From: Adiantum capillus-veneris
Taxonomy: Eukaryota; Streptophyta; Polypodiopsida; Polypodiales; Pteridaceae
DNA length: 64,000 bases
Direction: 5' to 3'
Assembly (NCBI GenBank): GCA_014529385.2
Contig: CM043958.1
Span: 125,711,817-125,775,816, forward strand
In this document: positions 35,732 through 47,280 of the stretch, one piece after another
How positions within the stretch are numbered: the first letter of the stretch is position 1
Layout of the letters: each line of letters opens with the position of its first letter
Notes under the pieces: model-generated
The model's input: only the letters and a program-made list of their open reading frames with translations
Databases searched by the model: none
Told to the model about the DNA's origin: nothing
Made by a program: the position numbers and the translations under genes

Positions 35732-35830
35732 TTATGTCACCATCACAGGTCTATCCTTCCCATCATCATTTTCCTAGACAATTCTTAATTATATCACCAT
35801 CATAGACCTATCCTTCCTATCATCATATTG
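35732..35830. repeat. Two-copy tandem repeat, ~56-57-bp unit
   Basis: ATTATxTCACCATCA.AG.CCTATCCTTCC.ATCATCAT occurs from 35732 and again from 35788, about 90% alike. Confidence 0.8.
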
Positions 35831-35924
35831 CTATGCATTTCTATGGGGATCATGTTGGAAAGGTTTGATTTCGCTCAGTTTTTGTGTTCGCTCGATAAAG
35901 TTTGCTCGGTGTTCGGTAAGACTC

Positions 35925-37020
35925 ACTTTGCTCCTTCTATCAACTTAATCTTCACTGGGTCCCCAACAAAACCCCTTATTTCTTGATATGATGTAATGAA
36001 AAAATTCAGAAACTTGTCCAACATCTTCAGGTATTCTACCCTTTCTTTTTGTGACAAATCTGTACTTAGCATATTCTAAACAAGTCCTTTCTTCACCGAT
36101 AGCTCCTGCTTGGGCTGCATTAACTCTTCAAGCTGCTCCAATCGACTTGACGCATTTATATCCTCTGAAATCTGCAGCACTTCACCATCTTCTTTCTCCT
36201 CTTCATTTAGTAACAAAGAGGACACTTCACCCTCGTCACTGGAACTTGAAGTAGCACTACTATCTGAATCTTCTGAACTTCCCTCACTGGTGATTTCAGA
36301 TTCATCATCTTCAGACACCTCTTCTAATGCTAGAGGCTGTTTGGTAATCATATCAAACATCCTCTTCTCTCCCTTTTTGCTATACACAGCGATTGTGCCC
36401 TTGCCCCAATCTTGTACAGCACCAGCAGCTCTTAACCAAGGTCATCCCAATATAAGAGGAAAAGCTCCTAAACCTGTCGGCATAACGTGAAAGTTCACCA
36501 TAACTTTCACATTAAAAACATCAATCTCCAAACCTTTGACTAGTCCCAAACACTTAACTTTGGCATGATTTGCTAGTCGAATCTTGAACCCAGAGCTTCC
36601 AGACATGATCAAGCCAAGTCTCTCGACACATTACTCTGTGATCACACAAACTTGCGCACCTCCATCAATGTAGGCCTCTCCCATGCCCACACCTTTGTGC
36701 CAAGCGTTCACCATAGGACAGATGTTGGGTAACTCCTCCAGAGACAACACTCTGACATGACCACGCTTTGGCTCTTTTTCAATAGGATTCACTAACGACC
36801 TCCACTACCTCTTAAATTTGGGTACCATGTCCAAAAGTACAATTTACTTTCCTCCCAATCAGATCCTCCTTGAGACTATAAGCTGTCTGACCTTCTCCCA
36901 ATGGCAAATCTGCTACTTCAAACTTCCTGCGAGGTCTCCTTTTCTTCTTGGGTCTTTGCATCTTCACCCTCTTTCTCCTTCCCTTTCTTCTTGCTAGGAC
37001 CATCACCATTTGGTTCCCTT
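35925..37020 (-). pseudogene. Tat-type gag-end/protease fragment
   Basis: Matches the T3 segment around 54730-55784 in order: basic linker (PRRKFEVADLPLGEGQ), the protease active site (AYIDGGAQVCVITE), GLGAFPLILG.PWLR, an acidic Ser/Glu-rich tract (36076-36387), and ITSYQEIRGF..EGAK. It breaks off just before RT at about 35925. Stops include VITE-stop-CVERLG near 36636 and one at 36076. Upstream at ~37020 it abuts the RNase H of element H, giving a chimaeric open frame (36812-37402), so this is a rearranged fragment and not part of H. Confidence 0.82.
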
Positions 37021-38240
37021 TCAGATACAAAAGAGCTTGATGATCTGTGAAGAACAAAAATTTGTTTGCGAGCAAATAATGTCGAAATTCCTTCACAGCA
37101 TAAATCATTCTGAACCCCTCTCTTTCAGTGGTTGTGTAGTTCTTTTCTGCACTATTTAAATGTCGGCTTGCATAACAGACTGCAAAATCCATTGTTCCGT
37201 CTCCAAGTTGAGCCAGAATACTCCCGATTGCATATGCAGATGCATCAATGTGAACATGGAATATATTTTTCCAATCTGGTTCCTCAAGTACCAGTGATGA
37301 TACAAGGTTTTCCTTAAGATTTTGGAATGAAGTTTCACACTCCTCGGTCCAGTCAAAACTGACTAACAAACGATACAGAGGTTTTTCGATGATTGCATAC
37401 ATATATATGAATCTTTGATAATTTCGCAGGGTCCTATGAAGGATTGCACTTGTTTCGCATTAGTAGGCCTAGGCAGGTCTACTATGACTTTGATTTTGTC
37501 TAGGTCAGTGGTTATGCCATTTCTTGAGACAATGTGTCCTAAGATGCAGCCTTGCCTAACCATAAAAATGTACTTTTTTGGGTTAAGACAGATTCGATAT
37601 GTTCTGCATTTCTCAAATACCTTTTGTAAATGGTCTATATGTTCTTCTCGTAGAAGAGAGTGTACACAAAGATCATCCATGTATCTTTCTAAGAATATTC
37701 TCAGGTATTCTTTGAACGCGTGCGTCATTAACCTCTGAAAGATAGCTGGTGCATTGGTTAAGCCAAAAGGCATAACTCTATATGCATATATTTTCCATTC
37801 TGTGGAAAACGCTATTTTGTGTCGATCCTCTATTGCAATTTCCAGTTGGTTATACCCTGAAAACCCATCTAGAAAGGAATAATCCCGTTTCCCAGCCACC
37901 CTCTCAAGTACATGTTATGTACTTGAGAGGGTGGCTGAGTTTTGAGTACCTTTTTGAGTTTCACACACACTCGTAGCTTTTCGTTCTTTTTGGGGACAAC
38001 CACAATGGGTGACACCCAATCTGTATGCTCAATTTCATAGATGATTTCAGCATCCATCAGCTTTTCAATCTCCTCTTTGATTCGTTTAGAAAATGTGTCA
38101 TTATATGTATAAGGACGCTGTTTGCTAGGTTTGGCATCTGATTTCAAAGGAATTGTATGTTGGCATATCGATGGATCAACATCTTTGAGGTCTTTGTAGG
38201 ACCATGCAAACACATCTTTATACTTCTTGAGAAGTTGTGT
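37021..38240 (-). pseudogene. Element H: gypsy reverse transcriptase and RNase H
   Basis: RT of a different gypsy lineage from T1/E2/T3. In order: MFAWSYKDL, HTIPL, WVSPIVVVPKKN, then a damaged segment with a 45-nt hairpin, FLDGFSGYNQ, MPFGLTNAPAIFQRLM, the catalytic YMDDL, and RNase H (HVHIDASAYAIGSILAQ, YASRHLNSAEKNYTTTEREG, FFTDHQALLYL). The frame changes near 37900 and 37400. RNase H is cut at about 37021, where the Tat fragment begins, and no integrase of this lineage is present. Confidence 0.87.
37893..37937. repeat. 45-nt perfect hairpin inside H RT
   Basis: Arms of 21 nt (37893-37913 and 37917-37937, starting CAGCCACCCTCTCAAGTACA) with a 3-nt loop. It replaces the coding segment expected between VVPKKNEKLRVCV and GKRDYSFLDGFSGY, so it looks like a templated foldback created during mutation or reverse transcription. 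Confidence 0.93.
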
Positions 38241-40000
38241 TAGACGTTCTTCTTCTTTAGGCTCTAAATCAGTTGCGATATAGACCGTCTAAGGCTTTTC
38301 ACCCGGTTCAGTGAGGTCTATCCATTTTGCATTTTCCAGCCCATCGTAAGATTCTCGGCTCATTCTTTCCCTGACTGGTGGTATCATTATGATTTTTCTG
38401 TCTTGGATGGTGAATTTTCGCTAGTGTGATGATGCATTCATGTTTTCTTTTTCTGACTCCTCCTTACCATCACTTTCTCCCTCAGTGGTCCATACCTCTC
38501 GTAAAGACTGGTTTAGTTCTCGGTATTTCTTTTTACGCTCCATTTGGTCCACTTTGGGTCTTTTGTTGTTTCTTGTTTTGATTTTTGAGATTTGTTTGAT
38601 TTTGTTTATGTTTTAGCTTTCCATACTTGTTGTATTTCCTCTTGCATCTGTTCCCTTTGCACTCTCAAGAATCTTCATGATATTTGGTCTTTTACACAAT
38701 CCTCTGCTTTGACAAGCATTAGATAGTGAGTTTTATCTTTTATCCTGGGCATTAGGTTCTCTCTCCTTTTGTTTTCTACTCGTTTTTTTCTATAGCTTTC
38801 CTGGCGTCTAGGGTGTTGATTAGCAAAATCATAAAACTTGATATTCTCTGTTTTCTCCCCATGCTCGCTTGAGCTGTATGAACACTCATTATTTGCATCG
38901 TTATTTACCTCCAGATGATCATAGGAGTTATAAAACTCTTCTTGTTCTAGTGGTTCTACAATATCATCTCCTCCTCGTATAAGGCTTACCATATAATAGG
39001 GTAGCACATCATAGCCATCCTTATCGCAAAATTTTGTCATTGGTCTATCTGTAATGGTACAGACATCCAATGTTGCTAGTATGTGTTCCCATTCCAAAGG
39101 TTCTAAGGAATCTTCAGGAAAAGGTTCCAAAATATAATCCTTGTCTTCAATAGCTCTTTCTAAGAGGAATTCCTCTCTTTTTCAACTTTTAAGCTTACTC
39201 TCCAGTTGGATCGAGTGGTTTGGAGTCTTTTCGTGCTATTTCTAAACCCATTTCTACCAATGTTTTAGGCTGGCACCCCTCATTTGTCTCATCTATTGTA
39301 TTTGGCACTATGATATGCTCTCCCCTAGACTCAGAGGCATTCGTGAGTCTTTCCTTTGTTTCTACTTACTTCTCTAAAGTTGTTTTGATAGGGGTTGGAG
39401 TTGGTACTTCATGCCAACTTGCAGGTTTACCAAGTGGGTTTTCTATCAGGGATTGAGCTGTTTCAATAATCTTTCTACACTTTTCCAACCTCTGTTTTTT
39501 TATTTCAGCATATGGATAAGTCATCCATCTTTGCTCTTGGGTTTGGTTGTTTTTGAGTCTGGCTTTGTAAGCTTTTAAAAGTGCCTCTAACTGCTCATTT
39601 ACCTTTCCTACCAACACTGATCCTCCACTTTTGGATTCTGCTATGCCTTGGGTACTAAGGTTGCCGCAGTGTGTGATCTTTGACTAGCTAGATCCTCTAA
39701 CTGCTCTAATCTATCCTTTGTGTGTTTTAACTCCTCGGATAGAGCCGTTTTCTCTCGTTCTCTCCTGGCTTTCATACATGCCTTTCTAGATTTCCAAGTG
39801 CTTCTATGACTCTTCACTTATGAACTTTCGGTTTTTGGCTCTTCGATTATGGGTTCATTCGTCATTCTTTGAGCTTGGGCTTGTGTCACTGCCTGAATAG
39901 GTATTATTGTCTCGTTTTCTGACCCTCCACTGGAAGGCACTGCTTCCAGCATGTTCAAGGTAGTTTTTGCTCCTTTGCTCGGGTTCTTAGGGAAATCCGG
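38241..40000 (-). pseudogene. Element H linker between gag and RT, decayed
   Basis: Discontinuous open frames on the minus strand: 39818-40006 (including IIPIQAVTQAQAQ), 39366-39617 (Lys/Gln-rich, coiled-coil-like) and 38675-39130 (acidic EPLEWEHILATLDV... then a basic tail). Together they lie in the order expected of the gag/protease-RT connector of a gypsy polyprotein. I could not find an unambiguous protease D-S/T-G motif. Stops and frameshifts interrupt at least four times. Confidence 0.6.
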
Positions 40001-42585
40001 AATCAAACGAGTAACTCCGAATTCAGTGCAATATGCGTTGACTCTAATGATTTCATCATGAGGAAAGTCTCTTAGCCAATGGTCTCAACCACACTTGTAG
40101 CAGGGTTCCTTAGGTTGTTGAGGTGCTCCTTGAGCTCCTCTTTGTTGGTATGCATGTCTCTGCCCTCCCATGCCTCTGTTGTCTATGAACAACAATGTTC
40201 GTTCATCCAAGATATATCTTTCTTCTCCTACTGTCTATGCAGCTGTTGGTTGTCCTGCACTTCCTATCATGCTCCATGGTTCTGGGGTTGAGGGTTCTTC
40301 CGGTGGATAATAGATAGGATTTACAACATATCCATTGGGATCTTCATAATATGCATGCATAGGCACCAAAGCCTTCTCTTCAGGTTCAGTTACTGTTGGT
40401 GTGTATCCTATGCCAACTGGTCATAATCCTGGTAGGGGTGGTTGTTGCCCCAACACTGGTTGTGGTCTTTCTACACCTACAGGTCCTGGTAGGTTGCATG
40501 CTTGATACCTAGGCATCGACGGAAGTTGAGGAGATGCTACCTGAGCATGGGGAGCGTAAGGTCATTCTCTTACATACCCCTTGCTATAATAACATTCCTC
40601 CGTCCCATGGTTTGTCCATTTTTGTTCAATAGCACACCACTTGGGCTGTTTAGCCTGAGGTTAATCTCTTTTAGCACTTCCTCTACAAGCTGCTCCTTGC
40701 TTACAGATACTTCTCCTTTCCGTGTCGTCTTAGCAGACGTGATTCCACTTTGTTGTGAGGATGAATCGTCGTCAAGATCCTTGAATTCACCCTCCTTGTA
40801 GACCACACAATTGTCTATAAGGTAAAGAGCCTCCTTAGTTAACTCATTTAACGTCGTGCTCCTCTTCATATGTAAGTCCTTTTGGAGATCTGCATTTCTT
40901 AGTCCTTGGATAAATATAAGCATAAGTCTGGACTGAGTTGGCAGTTCTTCCACAGGGCAGAACTTAACATATCTTTTTAGTCGTAGGGCCCTCTTTCGCA
41001 CAGATTCCCCGTCTTTCTGTTTGAATTTATGGATTTGTGAGACTGTATTATGAGCTATCCCCCTTTGTGAGAATTCCTCAATAAACTCGTCAAACACCTC
41101 CTCCATAGACTCAAAGTTTCTACGCTCCACAGAGTCAAACCAAGTAGCAACATCCTCTTCCAGGGTTAGTCCAAACCCTGCAAATTGGGTAGGGAAGTCT
41201 AACACCTCTTCAACTCTAATTACACGCTGCTACATGATCTCTAGGATCTCTGTTTTCTGTGTATTTCTTATTTATCCATTTTTGCACTTGAGAAGGTCTA
41301 ATTCTATGATGGTCTACAAATCTCATCACTGGATTTCCTCATCCCAATATATATATCTCCTCTAGCCTTTGGTAGTGTGAAGGTTCCTCTCCCAATGGTG
41401 CTCCTAAGCCATAATTTCTAACGGTTCTTGCAAGAGATGGTTCATCTCTGCGAACTCATTCTATGGGTGGTCTTCCAGGCTCTGTTGACCCTTCAGTTTT
41501 TGGCTTACACTCGCCTTAATACCATGAATAGAGAGGTGGTTCTTGTAAATCCCTTAGCCCTCGTGCGGATGGATAACCATCTCGGTCTCGGTCTTGTTCT
41601 AATGTTGCACTCTGTCAAAGCCATGCTTGCAATGGGCTGGGTTGCTGGTTGGTTTTGGTAGTTGAATGTCTTTTGTCAGGTAGAATGTGAGGTCACGTCG
41701 TACTCTTCTAAAAATCAATTTATCGACTTGCTAGGGATGTAGGTGGCTCTTGGCATTTCTTCGGAGGCATATGTTGCTGCTTCTAGAACTGTTGCCTTTT
41801 CTATCTCCTCTGGGAGAATACGTTTGTATTCTCGCCCATACCTATAAAAAAAATGATATCCTTCCCCATAGCAATTTCATAAGAGAATAAGTAAAGAACC
41901 TTGTCTTTGCTTAACTATTTTTGGTAGGGTTCTTTGCAACGGAAGTAAGAGACTATTCCCTCACTCTCATACTTGTAAATTCCCACATTCTCATTATAGG
42001 TTGAGACCCTGGTTGTTTTCTTATCATACATAAAAAGAGCTCCAGGTCGATCAATGTTTGGAGGCGGTTCTTGAGTTTCTGAAACCATTTTTCTTTCGCC
42101 ACGTTATCTCCATATCTGTTGTAATCCTCAGGGTTACTAACTATCAGATAGTGGTTCCCCTTTTCATCTCGGAATCTATCTCCATCATCATAGACTTGAA
42201 TTATCTCCAGTCTCTGAGCCGGCCTTTCTTCAATACAAATACACTTGCATCCTCCATAGTCAGAGTAAACTAGGGCTCCCCTCGAGTTTGTTCCTTCTAA
42301 GAAGATTACAGTGAACTTTGAATCATTCAAAGGATTTAGGGAGGTGCTTCCTCCTAGCATTGGTCCTTCACTGGAGAAACCTCCTGGCTGTTGACTACCC
42401 ATCATGAAGAAGGATTTGTCTGATGAAGTGTCAGTATCACTACCCTCCTCAATAATCGGTGCTAGTGGATCTAGCCTTGCCTTAGTTACACTCTCCTCGG
42501 TGGACACTAAGTTCCCTTGGTCACCTGACACCTTTTGGTCTCTAAAAATGTGTCTTCCTAATCTTAAATTCATCAAACTTAGCAA
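40001..42585 (-). pseudogene. Element H gag, decayed
   Basis: A 210-aa frame (41953-42585, start ATG at 42585) of unknown, acidic N-terminal sequence is followed, after shifts, by a readable stretch near 41700-41850 (EYKRILPEEIEKATVLEAA). Then comes a clear retrotransposon gag capsid region at 40570-41205 (FAGFGLTLEEDVATWF, FDEFIEEFSQRG, FKQKDGESVRKRALRLKRYV, FIQGLRNADLQKDL). Near 40075-40115 a zinc-knuckle remnant reads CYKCG-stop-DHWLRDF, so the Glu and last Cys positions are lost. The gag would be long (roughly 850 codons) with an N-terminal extension. Confidence 0.75.
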
Positions 42586-44380
42586 TGCAACTTAACACAA
42601 ATCCAACCACTCACTTGGAAAAGGATCAGTCCCCACACAGCTTCTTGCTTTTCTGCTGAATATACCTATACACAAGCGTTTAATTTCGGCAATCGAATCA
42701 AAGAATTTAACCGCTAGAGGTGGTTTTAGTAATGATTGGTATAACGGGAGAGTTAACCTCAACCACTACTGTATTTTATACACTTTTGATGTTCTAGATT
42801 AGGTCTGCTAATCTGGAACTGTACTTCCATCGAATGTTGGTCAATTTACATGAAAAGTCTTAATTCAGTCTTTGCTCCGTCAACAATAGGTCAAACAAGG
42901 TCCAATTTCACTTTTGAAAGAAGTTCTGGAACCCTCAAGTCAATTGGAACATCACTGTATGTCCTCAGTCAAATTTTCTCTTCACTAAGCCCTTGTAGAT
43001 ATCCTACGCGTAGGATGTCTCCTGCTCTGTTTTGCCTGGTTTTTTGCACTATAGACTCCCCTTGATGTGCTGAGTCCACAGCTGTTTTTACTTTTTGATT
43101 TGGACACCTATAAGCTTGTCAATGAATCAGAAGTCTGTTCCAGCTACTTGATGTTGGTCTGACCAGTTAAATCAACTCTAATTTGGACCAAAATTGACTA
43201 GGAGGCTTGCCTAAGGCTATACAACACCCTACTATGCCGACAGTCAGTTTCTGACTCCTAAATGATGCATTAGACATTCTACACGTAGCATGTCTAATTG
43301 CTCGAAATGGATTCAAATGCAAACCACAGACTCCTCTTAAGGTGCTTAACACTTTGTTATGCTCAAATCGGGGTTTGGAGTGCCAAATCACACAAAACAC
43401 ATCCTACATGTAGGATGTGTTTTTGGCATGTTTGACCCCAGACTTGAGCCACAGCTTCCCCTTGATGTCAGCAACTCAGTGCTATACTTAGATTTTGGTT
43501 TGGATTTCAAAAGACCCCAATTTTAGCTGTTCTGGCCCTTTTCAGTCAAAGATGCTAAAGTTTGCTTAGAACCCAATTTTCTCACCCAATTGAGATGAAA
43601 ACTTCCTCAGACACTCAATAAATCATGTAGATCATGCTCATACAGCCATCCTATGGTTTTGGCCTTAAAATAATGCCTTGGCACAATTTGGATAGGATGT
43701 CTGGCAATTTTTGTCTATCTGGCCTTATCCTGTTAAGATATGGTCAAATTTCTACTTTCCAAGTGAAACAACGTAAAACCTCCTTCTGAACACACTGGTC
43801 ACCTCAAAATTTCAAAATTCCCACCATATCAGCCTGTAGACATCCTACGCGTAGGATGGCTCCTAGCTGAAAATTTATTTTTTTCCAAACAAAAATGCTC
43901 CTGATGCTCTACAACTCTCTCAGAAACAGTCACAGCAATTTTTGAACTTCACTTCAGCTTTCAAACACTCTTTTGCGTCTTTTACAACCTTGTGATGAAC
44001 CTAATCAGCAAGTATAACATGCATGAAGTGCTCTAGATCATAAATCATGATGTCCTACTTACCCTACTCCTGCTCATCATATGAGATGGTGATAATGGTG
44101 TTTCTGTTGCTTCCTGGCCTCTTCCAACTCTCAATCTCTCCTTTCACCGCTTCCACCACTCCAACTCCTACTCATCAACTCAACTAAGGCCTAAAAACTA
44201 TCTAAGTCTACCTAACTCTACCTAAGTCGAAGGATCTAGGCCAGACACACGCTCCCTAGACTCCTTCTAAGACCTAGAGAGTCCTCCATCCTCTGATCCT
44301 ATCTAAATGTAAAATGAGACTCTTGCAAGCCAGAGAATCCCTATACTCAAGGAGTAGTCTTGGTCACCTACCTAGGGTTT
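42586..44380 (-). other. Element H leader with repeated palindromes
   Basis: About 1.8 kb between PBS and gag without coding evidence. It contains a repeated palindromic word built on ATCCTAC..GTAGGAT at 43001-43016, 43274-43293 (degenerate), 43398-43419 and 43841-43858, and half-sites near 43691 and 44758. Each is often followed by GTCTGGC or GTCTCCT. Confidence 0.7.
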
Positions 44381-44401
44381 TCGTCCCCGGCAGTGGTGCC
44401 A
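44381..44401 (-). promoter_or_regulatory. Element H primer binding site
   Basis: The minus strand reads TGGCACCACTGCCGGGGACG one base after the LTR end. This resembles the TGGCGCC...GCCGGGGA sites of plant Athila/Tat-type elements. Confidence 0.75.
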
Positions 44402-44402
44402 A

Positions 44403-45333
44403 TGTTGGCGGATAGGCCGCGACGAACGACAGCAAAGCGAGAACTCACCTAACAAGATTTGTCAGCTAAGGACGAAGATCGGTCCGCAAGTGCATGGAAG
44501 CAAGCATAGGGTGTCAACCTACACTCAACCGACTCTCGACTAATTCCTACAGAGGTCTCCACCCAATGTCTAAGCTACAACCTTCATGAGTGCATAAGAG
44601 GAGGTTTCCTACAACGCTTTCAAGAGCCAAATACCCATCAAACGATCTCAAAACGCCATACAACTTGAAGGAGACCCTACTAACACCAATACCAATAGGT
44701 TGCTCTCCCTAAGGTCTATGAACCAAAATCCCAACCCTAAACACCTGGTGCAAAATCACGTAGGATGTCTGGCCAAAATTTTGCAAGTCGTCGTTTCCAA
44801 AAACTAAAGTGCCTAATGTGTAGCTCTACTCAATCCGAACGAGTGGATATGCTGAAATGAGAAAACGGATAATGTATGCTCACCAAATCACCAGATGAAG
44901 CTTGTAGGTCGAGCTTGCAAAACTAGACCGTACACCCGCAATGTAGGTATCGGCACGTAGCTCTCGTTGGGGGCAACGCGCTGCACTTCTCCGCACTCGA
45001 TTCCAACCACCGGTGTGTGCATAGCGTCAAGATGAAGCTCTCACTCTCTCTCGTACACAGTACGCTCACTCACAGATAGAAACTTTTTAAAATGATAAAG
45101 GTTTTTCATTAAGGTCAACAAGTGGTATAAATACCTTACAATCTCAAACCCTAATGTTCCAATTTAACCATCTACTCAATCTAAATGTCAAAAATAAGAT
45201 ACAATCTGGAAGCTTCTGTAAGCCCCACTATTTACAAAGGTGAAATGTCGGGTTTTCTCAATAAATGAATAATTAAAAATAATAATATTCCGCCGAGCAA
45301 TCATTTTCCGTAGGGTGTGTCCAGCCACTAACA
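44403..45333 (-). repeat. Element H 5' LTR
   Basis: 931 bp. On the minus strand starts TGTTAGTGGCTGGACACACC at 45333 and ends CCGCCAACA at 44403, followed directly by the PBS. The upstream end is inferred from the TGTTAG/CAACA pairing and from the point where the integrase fragment at 45334 loses coding similarity. No second copy exists in the window, so the 3' LTR has been lost. Confidence 0.65.
45124..45135 (-). promoter_or_regulatory. Putative TATA box of element H
   Basis: GGTATTTATACC on the minus strand, about 210 bp inside the LTR. Confidence 0.35.
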
Positions 45334-46678
45334 ACCATTTCATTGATTGGTCTAAGAATCTGGAAGGGACCATAGTACCTTTTTGCTAATTTAGCATAGT
45401 AATTTTGGTGTCTTGTAGGATTCTTGCCCGTTGTGTGCCTTAATCAATCCTTGGAAAATTTAAGCAAGAACCAATCATTTTCTTTAAAGGCATGGGCTAT
45501 TCTCTCCTTATCAACAGCCTTTTTCCTTTGTTGTGAGATAGCATCCTTAATCTTTTAGAAAGATTCTTGTAGGTCTCGGCTGTACTCATCTGCAGCAAAG
45601 ATCTTCCCATGTACCTTAAGTAGCAGGGGACTTTTGGATCTTCCCTCAACTACCTTGGAAGGTTCTTTTCTTGTGGAGGTATGTACATTATTATTGTAGG
45701 CATACTCCATTAAGGGTAAGTACTTCTCCCATTGGGACCTTTGATCTACTTCCGTTACGTAGGATTTTAGTAGATCAGGAATTTTTAGGTTATCTATTTC
45801 ACTTTTGGCATCTGTTTGCAGGTGATAAGCCAAAGACAAGTTTAGCCTTGCCCCTAAATTCTCAAAGAGACCCTTCCATAAATTACTGGTCATTCTAGGA
45901 TCTCTATGCGACACTATGAACATTGGCAAGCCATGCTACTTGAGGATTTGTGATATGAAGAGGGTTGCCATTTAATGGGCTTTGATAGTCTTTTTGACAT
46001 GTATAAAATGAGCTTGTTTACTGAACATGTCTACTATCATCCATATTCCTGTATTCCCATGGATATACTTAGGCAATCCAAAGATAAAGTCCATGTATAT
46101 GCTCTCCAATGGTGAATTAGGGATTGGCAAAGGTTGAAGCAATCCAAGTTGCTTCCCTCTATCAAACTTTGTCTTTTGGCATACCACACATTTAGAAACA
46201 TACTCTTGTATGTTTCTTTCATGGCAGGCCAATAGAAATATGTTTCTATCCCTTTTAGGGTAGACTAGATCCCTCTATGCCCCGCATAAGTAGGAGCATG
46301 AGATTCATACATTAATTTCTCACGTAGTGAGTTAATAACGCATAGTCTATTGCCATAGAGAAGATAACCATCTTGTAAGGTAGATGGTTCCTCTTTTTTC
46401 CCTAGAGCAAGGGCTGAAATCACATCTCTAAAATTGGAATCAATAGCATACTCATCTATCATAGAGGATAGATCATTGTGAGTTGCTATGGAAACCGCAT
46501 TCACTCTCGGCCATCTTGAGAGTGCATCGGCTACTTGATTATGCTTGCCAGCAATGTGAGCAGTATGAAAATGAAATTGCAAAAGGAAATTTGGCCACCT
46601 CATTTGTTTGTCAAAGAGCTTGGTCTGCATCATGAAGTACATAAGGCTTTGGTGATCCGTCCGTAGAATGAAGGAGTC
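45334..46678 (-). pseudogene. Chromovirus-like RNase H/integrase fragment
   Basis: Minus-strand gypsy fragment: end of RNase H (RTDHQSLMYF, HTAHIAGKHNQVADALSRW), integrase zinc finger (ESHAPTYAGHRG..., CVVCQKTK), core (MDFIFGLPK, SHRDPRMTS, with AYHLQTDAKSEID where family members have a QTDGQTE-type Glu context), and the beginning of the C-terminal domain (YYGPFQI). The ADALSR and HLQTD motifs are chromovirus-type and unlike the Tat elements here. The frame breaks near 46265, 45972 and 45555. Both ends are truncated, by element H at 45333 and LTR copy C at about 46679. Confidence 0.85.
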
Positions 46679-47280
46679 CCTAGACTGTCCAATAATTTTC
46701 TAGAGAGCTTAATTTCTATTGGTTCTTTTATCAAGTGTTTTTAAATGAATTAAAATAAATTTATTCTAGCCTGATTCTCATTGGTCCACATCTATGGCCA
46801 TCCAATAGGATTTGTATGCACCTTGGGGGCAACTAGGCTAGAGAGCTGACATGTGTGCACTATGCCCTTTGTGTAAAGGGAGCTTGCTAGAGTATGTGCA
46901 TGTTTCTCTCTCATCCCCTACTAAAAGAGCTGGTCCCCCTTAAGGATAGGGATGTGGGAAGAATTTTGAGTCTTCCCACAAGCATACAATAGTTCCTAGG
47001 TTTTGACCATTGGACCTTGCCTTTGAATTTTGGAACCTTAGCATTTTGGAACTCTTAATGGGCTGAACCTTAGGGTCTTTGAATCCCATTGTTTCACATT
47101 GCTCTTTTGAAGATGGCCCCACCTTTGGATCCCTATTTTACCTCCTTCGAATCCCTATTGTGACAGTCCGCCAGCTTAACCTATATTCAAGCTTTTTCTC
47201 CCTTGGTATGTCCCCATATTAAATGATCAATTTAACATGAGAAAATCATTTAGGAGAATTAGATATTAGTCATTATGACA
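46679..47280 (-). repeat. LTR copy C (truncated, A/B family)
   Basis: On the minus strand starts TGTCATAATG at 47280 and follows copies A and B for about 600 bp, then is cut by the chromovirus fragment at about 46679. Sequence right of 47280 does not match the A/B internal region, so that side is flank or a different junction. Confidence 0.75.
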
